Shown here piece after piece: positions 4,702-10,870 of a stretch of 11,087 bases of DNA. Every line of letters starts with the position of its first letter. Positions within the stretch are counted from its first letter, which is position 1. The translations under genes were made by a program, and so were the position numbers. Source of the stretch: Phycisphaerales bacterium UBA7800 (lineage in GTDB: Bacteria; Planctomycetota; Phycisphaerae; Phycisphaerales; Phycisphaeraceae); the NCBI GenBank assembly GCA_002480565.1, contig DLCK01000091.1, positions 1-11,087 of the forward strand. The letters are read 5' to 3'. Below the pieces are notes generated by a model. It searched no databases and was not told the DNA's origin. It worked only from the letters and a program-made list of their open reading frames with translations.

Positions 4702-5890
4702 TATCTTCGTCCGCGTCCTCATACTCTGAAATCATATTTTCCATTGCCTGACGGAACGTTATTGGCTCGCCGTCCTCAATGTCGCTTGTACTGCAAGCCA
4801 TGTGAGACACCACCATGCCCTTTGCTTGTGCTTTTAGCTGTCTCTTATCCTTGCTCACCGCTTTGGCAGGGATCAAGGGACATGCCAACTGTGAGCCTTT
4901 GTATCCACGCTGAACGGCTTTCCACCATCCCGCATCATCCCGCCGATCCCGCTTATCTATCCGCGTTACGATCTGCAACCATTTCCGCGTGAGATATGAC
5001 CAGCACTGATCTTGTTTGCGCTGCATGTCGGCTATTGTGTCGATGCCTAATTCCTTGACCTTTTCACGCATCAACTGGAACTCAACTCGGATCACCCGGT
5101 AATCGTCGGTCAAGTCCTCCGGCTTGATTCCCCAAACGTCATACATCCAATACTTTCCGCTTGCGTTGGCGATTTCCTTTGGCTTGTCGTACATCCTACA
5201 TTTCAGTTTTGCCGTTTTACCGCCAAATCCGAGTCCTGACAGTTTTCGGTGTTGCTGGTATGTCTGAAAATCTCGCGTTCTCGTTATCGCGTGATCCTGT
5301 ATCCCCATCTTCCAATCACCCTGGCGGATCAAAACATCAACACACATGTCCACACGCGACGGCTTCATGATCTTGACCACGCCGCCCATCGTCTGAATGA
5401 TGCCCCTGATCCATCGCATGCACTCCAACACGCCAAACGTCCAAAGTGTTTCGGATCGCATTTCAATCAGGATTGATGGACGGCTGTTTGGTTCCATCCA
5501 GTCGCCTAGTTTCCACGTCATGAAACGACTGGCCAACATGAACGAATAACCGCCCATGCCATAACTGGACGTGTTGAATTGCCACGCGGGAAAGTCTTCG
5601 ACGCGGATCACGTCGGGAAAGACATTCCCCGGCTCATTACTTGCTCTACGCTTGTTATCGTGTAATCGCTTAAACCAATTGGTGGTCATGATTCCACCGG
5701 CCTTGAACGCCGATGGTATCCATTCAACATCTACGGTAAGGTATAAGGTGTCGACGCCTGAGCAAAGGACTTTAGCCGGTTGGTCATCCTGCAAGACACA
5801 CCCTCCAGCAAAGCCCGATGCCCGTTTGCTGGGGGGCTGATAGTCAATCAGCCCCCCGTTTTTTTCCCGATCAATCGTCGCCTTTGGCAT
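4502..5890 (-). CDS. Rolling-circle-type replication initiation protein (Rep_trans-like)
   Basis: A 462-residue protein from the ATG at 5890 (AAAGG 8 bases upstream). It would nick the origin and start rolling-circle replication of the virus genome. The pattern fits the Rep_trans/phage replication initiation family: an N-terminal strand SGVDTLYLTVDVEW (about 45-57), a YSFMLASRF region, SILIEMRSETLW (about 139-150), SRVDMCVDV (178-186), LGFGGKTAKLKCRMYDKPKE (about 220-239) and VIRVEFQLMREKVKELGID (266-284). The RxDxxVD, YDK and RxE/F signatures are typical; the Tyr of the YDK segment or one nearby is the likely nucleophile, which I cannot settle. The C-terminal 150 residues are poorly conserved and charged. 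Other starts: GTG at 5899, or TTG at 5794 behind a strong GGAGGG, which would place the hairpin at 5831-5857 outside the gene. It overlaps the previous gene's stop. Confidence 0.75.
   Translation of the reverse strand: MPKATIDREKNGGLIDYQPPSKRASGFAGGCVLQDDQPAKVLCSGVDTLYLTVDVEWIPSAFKAGGIMTTNWFKRLHDNKRRASNEPGNVFPDVIRVEDFPAWQFNTSSYGMGGYSFMLASRFMTWKLGDWMEPNSRPSILIEMRSETLWTFGVLECMRWIRGIIQTMGGVVKIMKPSRVDMCVDVLIRQGDWKMGIQDHAITRTRDFQTYQQHRKLSGLGFGGKTAKLKCRMYDKPKEIANASGKYWMYDVWGIKPEDLTDDYRVIRVEFQLMREKVKELGIDTIADMQRKQDQCWSYLTRKWLQIVTRIDKRDRRDDAGWWKAVQRGYKGSQLACPLIPAKAVSKDKRQLKAQAKGMVVSHMACSTSDIEDGEPITFRQAMENMISEYEDADEDISQLVLNRRAKYARAEMKIQESESVQAYQRVELSPVGPYPQRPKLEPWNGEQLDFADIPTTDQRLP
5831..5865 (+). terminator. 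Terminator-like hairpin with T7 at the start of rep
   Basis: GGGGGGCTGA (5831-5840) and TCAGCCCCCC (5848-5857) pair perfectly over 10 bp around a 7-base loop and are followed by G and seven Ts: a textbook intrinsic terminator on the + strand. No obvious + strand gene ends here, except a possible long transcript from 4399. On the - strand the same hairpin forms in the rep message near its 5' end. It might block antisense transcription, regulate rep translation, or be a structural element for single-strand replication. Confidence 0.6.
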
Positions 5891-6422
5891 CCTTGCCACC
5901 TTTCACTTTATTCACCTGCCCTGCAAGCCTAACCAGATAATCAGCCATCACCGGAGGGGTGAGCTGGCGGCTCTTACTGTGCAAACTTTCAACCGTCCTA
6001 GTAGCTACTCCACGAGCTGGCAGAACCGGCCAGTCTCCTATGCCGACGCAATACAACCACGTCGGCTTCTCAACCACTCCGCCAAAGTCACACAAACGAA
6101 CTTCAAACGTTACGCCGCCGTAACGATCTGGAAATTCTCCTGGCAACGGCATACCACACAATTTGAATAATTTTGAATGCGCCGGATGCTCCAATACTCC
6201 GCCCCACTTCCGAACCTGGCCGACACACCACGGCCCCAACGTTTCGTCCTGGTTTTTACACATGTGCGAAAGTTTCCCCCACGGACCACACGGCGGATGC
6301 GCAACAACCGGTTTCCCGCCGCTAAACGTCCTGGCATCCCTACCGACGTCGTACCAATCCGTAACGATCTCCGGATATCGTCCGCCAGGCTCCACACACA
6401 AAACGGCAACATCTTCTATCAT
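5871..6422 (-). CDS. HPPC-motif protein resembling a cytosine methyltransferase core
   Basis: A 183-residue protein. VAVLCVEPGGRYPEI at the start looks like a nucleotide/SAM-site strand-loop; DARTFSGGKPVVAHPPCGPW (about 29-48) carries the PPC motif used by DNA C5-cytosine methylases as catalytic loop; CVGQVRKWGGVLEHPAHSKL (about 66-85) and KPTWLYCVG (about 118-126) match a family of short phage and plasmid hypothetical proteins with the same VAHPPC...GGVLEHPA...TWLY pattern that I recall as unannotated. The fold is plausibly Rossmann methylase-like, but the target-recognition part of a true C5 methylase is absent, and activity is unproved. It starts in an ATGA overlap with the preceding gene and its end overlaps rep, so it is translated with replication genes. 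It may modify or mark viral DNA (inference). Confidence 0.75.
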   Translation of the reverse strand: MIEDVAVLCVEPGGRYPEIVTDWYDVGRDARTFSGGKPVVAHPPCGPWGKLSHMCKNQDETLGPWCVGQVRKWGGVLEHPAHSKLFKLCGMPLPGEFPDRYGGVTFEVRLCDFGGVVEKPTWLYCVGIGDWPVLPARGVATRTVESLHSKSRQLTPPVMADYLVRLAGQVNKVKGGKDAKGDD

Positions 6423-6592
6423 TCGCCGCCCTCACTTTCAAACGCGGCCAATATATGCTCCGCTTCGATTTCACTATCAAATTCACGCTTTGCATTGCGC
6501 ACGATTTCATCCAACGTCAACCGCCGATTTTCACGACGCCAGCGATTCAGATAACGACGCAATGCAGACTTTGCACAACCTGTCAAATGCAT
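6419..6592 (-). CDS. Small basic helical protein (unknown)
   Basis: Start chosen at the ATG at 6592 (MHLTGCAKSALRRYLNRWRR), just after the stop of the preceding gene (TAGTATG) and behind AAGGAAG. A longer form from 6637 would overlap that gene by 44 bases and lacks a clear site. The 57-residue product has a strongly basic helix (RRYLNRWRRENRRLTLDE) followed by an acidic helix (SEIEAEHILAAFESEGGE). A DNA-binding helper protein is possible. No family recognised. Confidence 0.65.
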   Translation of the reverse strand: MHLTGCAKSALRRYLNRWRRENRRLTLDEIVRNAKREFDSEIEAEHILAAFESEGGE

Positions 6593-6593
6593 A

Positions 6594-6794
6594 CTACCCC
6601 GCTTCCTTTCCGCACAAAAAACCGATAATTCTGTCAACTTCGATCAATACATCCAAGTATTCACCACGACCCATACCGGTCGCATCACAATTTTCCGCTT
6701 CCTCGTTCGCTGCTTTCATTTTGTCGCTAAGCCTTGTCAACCTCACGACCAAATCAACCTCACGATTCATTATCTCTAACATCATTTTTTCCAT
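6594..6794 (-). CDS. 66-residue helical protein (unknown)
   Basis: MEKMMLEIMNREVDLVVRLT and following residues form one long amphipathic helix (about 1-36) with heptad-like Leu/Val/Met spacing, then a Gly-containing break (DATGMGRGEY) and a second helix (LDVLIEVDRIIGFLCGKEAG). A very good ribosome site, AAGGA, lies 7-8 bases before the ATG; the gene is 9 bases after the preceding one. Probably a coiled-coil or helical-hairpin protein that forms dimers. Early viral accessory gene by position; function unknown. Confidence 0.7.
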   Translation of the reverse strand: MEKMMLEIMNREVDLVVRLTRLSDKMKAANEEAENCDATGMGRGEYLDVLIEVDRIIGFLCGKEAG

Positions 6795-6803
6795 GATTTT
6801 TCC

Positions 6804-7001
6804 TTATCCAAGTAGTTTTTCGGTTTCGATCTTTTGCAGGTCTGCCCTTAGCTCCTGCAATTCACCGGCCAATTCGCTTATCCTTTTCGCCCTGCCTCTG
6901 TCTATTCCTACCATCTGCTCCTCTGCGTCTTCCAACGCCAAATACGCCGCCCACAAAACGCCCTGCACAAATGTCACTGTCTCTAAATCACGCTCCATCA
7001 T
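6804..7001 (-). CDS. 65-residue coiled-coil-like protein (unknown)
   Basis: Start taken at the ATG at 7001, which overlaps the TGA of the zinc-finger gene (ATGATG) and has AAAGG about 8 bases upstream; a second ATG follows directly. The longer 99-codon reading from 7103 would run through the zinc-finger gene in another frame with no ribosome site and is not favoured. The protein (MMERDLETVTFVQGVLWAAY, then acidic, then ISELAGELQELRADLQKIET) ends in a helix with regular Leu/Ile spacing. A small dimerising protein of unknown role. Confidence 0.65.
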   Translation of the reverse strand: MMERDLETVTFVQGVLWAAYLALEDAEEQMVGIDRGRAKRISELAGELQELRADLQKIETEKLLG

Positions 7002-7456
7002 TTCACCGCCTTTCGTCGCTGGCGTTCCGCCGCTGCACGACATGAAATCTTGCAATACCTCACTCGGCCCTTGCCAGTGATTACACCGTCGCACCATGCA
7101 CACTTCTTTTCACCTTTGCTCGGCTTGCGTGCCTTACCTGCTAGCAACAATCGCACCGCGTCACGATCCACATTCCAGCGAATCTCCCCGGTATCGCACA
7201 ACTCAATCCGACACGTCAGACCGACGCTCTGAACCTTGCACAAACGCCAATATTCATCACCGTCAACACTGGATCGGTAGCACACGTACGCCAACGACTC
7301 AATAGGAACACTATCCGACATGGGCATAGTTGGAACGCTTCCGATATGCTCCACCATTAGCCGCTGACCGTGCTTTACTTTCCGGCACTGGTCTTTGATA
7401 ACGTCCTGTCTTGTCCGTTCCAGACTTACCGCCGCCGCCTTTTTCTTGGCTCTCAT
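6998..7456 (-). CDS. Protein with C-terminal four-cysteine zinc finger (unknown)
   Basis: A 152-residue protein with AAGGA about 8 bases before the ATG at 7456. The N-terminus is basic and helical (MRAKKKAAAVSLERTRQD); the middle (about 55-105, SLAYVCYRSSVDGDEYWRLC to DAVRLLLAGK) looks like a small beta-barrel; the C-terminus has C-AW-C ... YC-KIS-C followed by RAAAERQRRKAVK, a Cys4 zinc-binding motif with a basic tail seen in many small DNA-associated bacterial and phage proteins. Likely a nucleic-acid-binding early protein. The first 48 codons overlap the preceding gene in another frame. Confidence 0.7.
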   Translation of the reverse strand: MRAKKKAAAVSLERTRQDVIKDQCRKVKHGQRLMVEHIGSVPTMPMSDSVPIESLAYVCYRSSVDGDEYWRLCKVQSVGLTCRIELCDTGEIRWNVDRDAVRLLLAGKARKPSKGEKKCAWCDGVITGKGRVRYCKISCRAAAERQRRKAVK

Positions 7457-7796
7457 ATCTTGCCGTCCTTAGCTTGGGGATAGCCGCCGGTTCGATGGAT
7501 ACGCACCTACCGCCCGGCCAACTGATTGTTAAAATGTCTTTGATGATTTCCCGACGATACTCAACCACATCGCCATGGGGATATTGAACGATTACACGCT
7601 TGAGCCGCCCGCCTCTGGTCTGTTCGTAGTGGGTATCCCGCCGCTCTGAGCCGTCAGGCATCTTGACCAAGACCGTCAAGCACCTGTTACGGGTATCGAC
7701 GTCTAAGACGATGCATGGACGCTTGAGCCAACGCCCGCGAAAGCAGACAAAAGCTAGAACACGATCGCCCGGTATTACGCAACATCCTTGCTGCAC
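7311..7796 (-). CDS. First gene of the provirus block, unknown 161-residue protein
   Basis: Starts with GTG at 7796, behind GGAG (7 bases), which is part of a hairpin. Residues 8-55 (PGDRVLAFVCFRGRWLKRPC, then IVLDVDTRNRCLTVLVKMPD) have the strand pattern of a small SH3-like barrel; the rest to about 110 is also beta-rich. The last 48 residues are low-complexity, Gly/Lys/Arg/Ser-rich, and overlap the next gene. That tail may be less constrained because the other frame is also coding. Possible nucleic-acid-binding protein; no family recognised. Confidence 0.6.
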   Translation of the reverse strand: MQQGCCVIPGDRVLAFVCFRGRWLKRPCIVLDVDTRNRCLTVLVKMPDGSERRDTHYEQTRGGRLKRVIVQYPHGDVVEYRREIIKDILTISWPGGRCVSIEPAAIPKLRTARYESQEKGGGGKSGTDKTGRYQRPVPESKARSAANGGAYRKRSNYAHVG

Positions 7797-7801
7797 GCAA
7801 T

Positions 7802-7820
7802 GGCTCCATTCCTTGGAGCC
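7802..7820 (-). promoter_or_regulatory. Hairpin containing the ribosome site of the first provirus gene
   Basis: GGCTCC (7802-7807) and GGAGCC (7815-7820) form a 6-bp perfect stem with a 7-base loop. On the - strand the 3' arm supplies the GGAG that precedes the GTG at 7796, so folding would hide the ribosome site. A translational switch is possible; the stem is short enough to have arisen by chance. Confidence 0.35.
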
Positions 7821-7856
7821 GGCCTACTCTGTCCAGTCGCTTGGCAATGTTCACAT

Positions 7857-7893
7857 AAAAACAGCCAACACCAAATAATTTGACGTTGGCTGT
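7857..7893 (-). terminator. Probable terminator, - strand
   Basis: ACAGCCAAC (7861-7869) and GTTGGCTGT (7885-7893) pair perfectly over 9 bp with a 15-base loop. Read on the - strand the stem runs into TTTTTATG (from 7861 down). It would stop transcription entering the provirus from the shc side. Confidence 0.5.
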
Positions 7894-7950
7894 ATGTTTT
7901 GTATCATTTGCATAGCTGGTCGGTTTCGTTAAACAGGTAATACCGGCTCT

Positions 7951-7986
7951 GGCTCTGGAGTATCTCACTACTCGCAGAGCCGTTTT
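7951..7986 (+). terminator. Probable terminator, + strand
   Basis: GGCTCTGGAGTA (7951-7962) pairs with TACTC-G-CAGAGCC (7969-7981), 12 bp with one bulged base and a 6-base loop, followed by GTTTTATT. It faces shc and would stop + strand read-through from the provirus. Part of the left arm is duplicated (ggctctggctctgg), giving an alternative 8-bp pairing. Confidence 0.5.
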
Positions 7987-8206
7987 ATTAACTGAAAGTC
8001 ATCTTCCATTTTCCCGGTTACACTGTCAAATCCTTTTGCAAGCTTTGGGGTGTTACGTAAGTCCTTATTTTACAAGGAATAGTATACGTTATGTATAACT
8101 CAGCACAGCAGTCTAGGCAGGGCGGTAGTTTTGATTCTGTAATGGCTTACAATAATAGCTTTAGATTCCATCAAACTTTTTGAATCACACCACGGATACA
8201 TTGCTC

Positions 8207-10162
8207 ATGTCCGACACGCATATAGCAGACGCTTCGCAGGCTTTACTTGTTACCGCACGTAACGCACATCAACACGCTGTTCAGGCACTGATGGATCTTC
8301 AGGAGCCTGATGGTTACTGGTGTGCTGAACTTGAAGGTGATTCGATTCTGCAATCCGAGTATGTGCTGCTGAAATGGATCATCGATCAGGAAGACGATCC
8401 GCGGATTCCCAGGATCATCAAGTATCTCCGCAAACAGCAAACTGACGATGGCTGCTTCGTTCAATATCCCGGTGGCAAGATTGATCTCAGTGCCACCGTC
8501 AAGGCTTACTTCGTCTTTAAACTCGCTGGCGATGATCCGGACGCGCCACATATGGTTAAGGCCCGTGAACAGATTCTGGCCCACGGCGGCGCGGAGATGT
8601 GCAACAGCTTTACGAACTTTTACCTGGCTGCCCTTGGGCAGATTGACTACAACGCCGTGCCGACGATCCCACCGGAGATTATTTTCCTGCCACGCTGGTC
8701 GTATTTCCATTTGGATAAGGTTTCAGCATGGTCGCGGACAATGATCACGCCGCTTAGCATTGTGACATCTCACCGCCCCGTTCGAAAATTATCGGACGTT
8801 CAGGGGATAGGGGAGTTGTACATCGATCAAAGTCGCCGTAACAAGCTCAAACCCACGACGTTTAATCAGCATCGCACGTGGACGAAAGTCTTTTACTCAC
8901 TGGATCGCATTCTCAAACTCATCGAGAAAACAGGCATTACCCCCCTGCGTCGGCGTGCCTTACAGCGTGTTGAAGATTGGCTCGTTGAACATACCGAACG
9001 CAGTGCCGGCGTGGGTGCGATTTTCCCGCCGATGGTTTACATTTTGATCGCTTTGCGTGCGCGTGGATACCCCGATGATCATCCCAAGATTCTTGAAGCG
9101 CACAAGCATTTGGACGACCTGCTGATCTATGATGATGCCAACGAAGAGATTCGCATTCAGCCTTGTTTCTCACCGATCTGGGACACGGGGATTGCGGCTT
9201 ATGCATTAACCGAGATGGGTTTTACGCGGGAGTCCAACGAAGCTGCCGATCGCTGCGCCAAGTGGCTGCTCAGTAAGGAATGTCGCAAAGCCGGTGACTG
9301 GATTGCCAATGTCAAAGACAAAACCATCGAACCATCAGGTTGGTTTTTTGAGTACAGCAACGAGTTTTATCCTGATGTGGATGACACGGTGATGGTTGCC
9401 ATGGCATTGTGGCGAATGGGTAGTGACGAAGCCAAAGCGGCTGCAAAACGTGGGGTGAATTGGATCCTGGCGATGCAGAATGATGACGGGGGATGGGCTG
9501 CGTTTGATAAGACCGACGAACGCCCCATCCTCGAACATGTGCCCTTTGCCGATCACAATGCGATCCAGGACCCCTCCTGCCCGGACATCACTGGGCGGAC
9601 ACTCGAATGCATGGGACACCTGGGTTACGACCAGACGCACCCTGCCATCAGTCGCGGGATTGGCTTTATCCGATCCCGCCAGGAACCTGATGGCTGTTGG
9701 TTTGGTCGCTGGGGTGTCAACTACATCTACGGCACATGGCAAGTCGTCGGCGGCCTGCACAGCATCGGCTACAACATGAACGAAGACTGGATTCAAAAAG
9801 CCGGCCAATGGCTTAAGGACCATCAAAAACAAGATGGCAGCTTCGGCGAATCCTGCGACACCTATGAAGACGAATCCCTGCGTGGCACCGGGCCATCCAC
9901 CGCATCTCAAACCGCCTGGGGAGTCATGTCACTTTTAGCCATCTACGGCCCATCCGATCCCGATGTTCATCGCGGCATCCAATGGCTCTGCGATACCCAA
10001 CTCACCGAAGACCATCCCACCAGCGGCGACAAAGCAGGCAGTTGGTACGAACCCTGGTTCACCGGCACGGGCTTCCCCAAAGTGTTCTACCTGCGGTATC
10101 ACCTGTACCGTCTGTATTTCCCGGTGATGGCGATTGGTAGATGGATGCGATTGTCCAACTGA
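8207..10162 (+). CDS. shc: Squalene-hopene cyclase
   Basis: Cyclises squalene to hopene/diplopterol in one step at the inner face of the membrane, the entry to hopanoid lipids. With the ATG at 8207 it has 651 residues, normal for the family (about 630-680). The catalytic acid motif DVDDT is at 390-394 (middle Asp protonates the terminal double bond). QW repeats are clear: QEPDGYW near the N-terminus, QNDDGGWAAF at 424-433, QEPDGCWFGRWG and QKQDGSFGES toward the C-terminus, with GTGFPKVFYLRYHLYRLYFP closing the second alpha-barrel. All are complete and no frameshift is seen, so it should be active. A TTG at 8180 would add nine residues; neither start has a strong ribosome site. It is convergent with the next gene, 7 bases apart, and appears to be transcribed alone. 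No other hopanoid gene (such as hpnC-H) is in the window. Confidence 0.97.
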   Translation: MSDTHIADASQALLVTARNAHQHAVQALMDLQEPDGYWCAELEGDSILQSEYVLLKWIIDQEDDPRIPRIIKYLRKQQTDDGCFVQYPGGKIDLSATVKAYFVFKLAGDDPDAPHMVKAREQILAHGGAEMCNSFTNFYLAALGQIDYNAVPTIPPEIIFLPRWSYFHLDKVSAWSRTMITPLSIVTSHRPVRKLSDVQGIGELYIDQSRRNKLKPTTFNQHRTWTKVFYSLDRILKLIEKTGITPLRRRALQRVEDWLVEHTERSAGVGAIFPPMVYILIALRARGYPDDHPKILEAHKHLDDLLIYDDANEEIRIQPCFSPIWDTGIAAYALTEMGFTRESNEAADRCAKWLLSKECRKAGDWIANVKDKTIEPSGWFFEYSNEFYPDVDDTVMVAMALWRMGSDEAKAAAKRGVNWILAMQNDDGGWAAFDKTDERPILEHVPFADHNAIQDPSCPDITGRTLECMGHLGYDQTHPAISRGIGFIRSRQEPDGCWFGRWGVNYIYGTWQVVGGLHSIGYNMNEDWIQKAGQWLKDHQKQDGSFGESCDTYEDESLRGTGPSTASQTAWGVMSLLAIYGPSDPDVHRGIQWLCDTQLTEDHPTSGDKAGSWYEPWFTGTGFPKVFYLRYHLYRLYFPVMAIGRWMRLSN

Positions 10163-10169
10163 ATTCGTA

Positions 10170-10841
10170 TCAAATCACCGGCAAAAATAATTGATGCATA
10201 TGACGTCGTATCGTCACGTGGTCAGTTAATCCCAATGATTGATTAGACGAATCGATTGCTTCTTGCCAAACTTGTTTTGTTGGACCACCGTCAGCATTAA
10301 CCATGTAAATGTTGAGCAGTTGAGCACAACTGCCTCGATTTTTGAGATAAGCAAACGTAGCAAGTTGTTGGACGTAGTTTGATTTTACAGGCCAGATCAC
10401 GTTGGAATCGACTTTGAATTTTTCTTTGGCATCGCCAAGGAATTTTGCCATTGCAGGTGAAAGTTTGCTTTGGCGTTTGGCGGATTTGATACACAACGTA
10501 TCGGGATGTGACATGGCTGAAACCATCATCCAGCTCCAGCATTTACCACCAATCTGTGCGCGGCCAATGGCATCCCATGTGATAGAGGGCATAAGACTCC
10601 CCTGCCACAATTCCTGCCAAGTGGTTTTGACTTTACCGTCGGAAAGAAAATCCAAGCCTTTTCTGGTGCATATCTCAGGCGATTCACGGTTGGGATATGC
10701 AGGATGACGCCAGACCACGCCGCCAGCATTTATGGCTTTGCTGATTTTGGTTTTGAGTTGTTTGGGTTTGTCAGCAACATACCGAGCCAGCATTTCGTGG
10801 CCGGTTAACGTTGGACGCTTGGCAGTATTGACTGTTGGCAT
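10170..10841 (-). CDS. Unknown 223-residue protein downstream of hisA
   Basis: Soluble protein with GGGGA 7 bases before its ATG, beginning 24 bases after the hisA stop, so probably cotranscribed with it. Residues 20-60 are basic and Trp/Pro-containing; the C-terminal third has SNYVQQLATFAYLKNRGSCA then QLLNIYMVNADGG and WQEAIDSSNQSLGL. That pattern (a helix with Q-x-A, a hydrophobic strand ending in N, then a Trp-containing helix) recalls a group of hypothetical proteins with a restriction-nuclease-like fold, but I cannot identify a complete PD-(D/E)XK site. No histidine-pathway function is suggested. Codon style is like the neighbouring chromosomal genes. Confidence 0.75.
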   Translation of the reverse strand: MPTVNTAKRPTLTGHEMLARYVADKPKQLKTKISKAINAGGVVWRHPAYPNRESPEICTRKGLDFLSDGKVKTTWQELWQGSLMPSITWDAIGRAQIGGKCWSWMMVSAMSHPDTLCIKSAKRQSKLSPAMAKFLGDAKEKFKVDSNVIWPVKSNYVQQLATFAYLKNRGSCAQLLNIYMVNADGGPTKQVWQEAIDSSNQSLGLTDHVTIRRHMHQLFLPVI

Positions 10842-10843
10842 TG

Positions 10844-10870
10844 ATTGATCCCCATCGGCGGTGGATCAAT
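10844..10870. other. Short hairpin at the hisA stop
   Basis: ATTGATCC (10844-10851) and GGATCAAT (10863-10870) form an 8-bp perfect stem with an 11-base loop, spanning the hisA stop and the ribosome site of the next gene. There is no T-run, so it is more likely to tune translation of the 223-residue protein than to terminate. Confidence 0.35.

Larger units (their letters stand above)
1..7893. mobile_element. Part of a tailless double-jelly-roll-capsid provirus (PM2/PRD1-like)
   Basis: A compact, nearly unidirectional (- strand) run of about 16 small, closely spaced or overlapping genes contains a Rep-type replication initiator, an FtsK/HerA-type packaging ATPase and a probable DJR capsid protein, plus several one-helix membrane proteins. 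ATPase plus DJR capsid protein is the known hallmark pair of the PRD1-adenovirus lineage; a rolling-circle Rep beside them recalls corticovirus PM2. The neighbouring shc and hisA are normal chromosomal genes, so the block is inferred to be integrated. The right edge is placed at the hairpin region before shc (about 7.8-8.0 kb); the left edge is outside the window. No integrase, attachment repeat or lysis gene was found, so completeness and mode of integration are unknown. The lineage call rests on motifs and sequence pattern, not on an alignment. Confidence 0.8.
7797..8206. other. 410-bp boundary region between provirus and shc
   Basis: No convincing protein gene. It holds, left to right, a hairpin in front of the first provirus gene (7802-7820), a terminator-like hairpin for the - strand (7857-7893), a terminator-like hairpin for the + strand (7951-7986), and an AT-rich stretch before shc with a 30-codon open frame (8091-8183). 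Promoters for both directions should be here, but I found no clear -35/-10 pair. No tRNA gene or long direct repeat marking an attachment site was seen. Confidence 0.5.

Noticed and set aside
2944..5332. 14-base direct repeat CCCTGGCGGATCAA at 2944-2957 and 5319-5332
   Set aside because: One such match is near the chance expectation in 11 kb. It lies in a gene junction and inside rep with no shared context, so an attachment site is unlikely.
6163..7080. 305-codon open frame on the + strand
   Set aside because: It runs antisense across several - strand genes with good ribosome sites. Its product is Ser/Pro/His-rich with no domain, typical of an antisense shadow.
7687..7968. 93-codon - strand frame across the boundary region
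   Set aside because: It spans a terminator-like hairpin and overlaps the first provirus gene in another frame. The sequence is Arg/Ala/Leu-rich without a domain.
7944..7982. Possible tRNA or tRNA fragment as integration target
   Set aside because: The stem-loop followed by GTTTTATT fits a terminator; no anticodon arm, T-arm sequence or CCA end could be traced.
8065..8105. AT-rich palindrome-like stretch resembling a dif/Xer site (TTATGTATAAC)
   Set aside because: One half matches the XerD arm at about 8 of 11 positions, but the other half does not resemble a XerC arm, and no second copy is in the window.
8091..8183. 30-codon + strand frame before shc, stop overlapping the TTG at 8180
   Set aside because: AAGGA is 12 bases from the ATG, too far for a good site, and the peptide has no recognisable feature. 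It could be a leader peptide but there is no positive evidence.
9335..9910. 191-codon open frame antisense to shc
   Set aside because: It lies entirely opposite a complete hopene cyclase and has no ribosome site or recognisable motif; it is a shadow.
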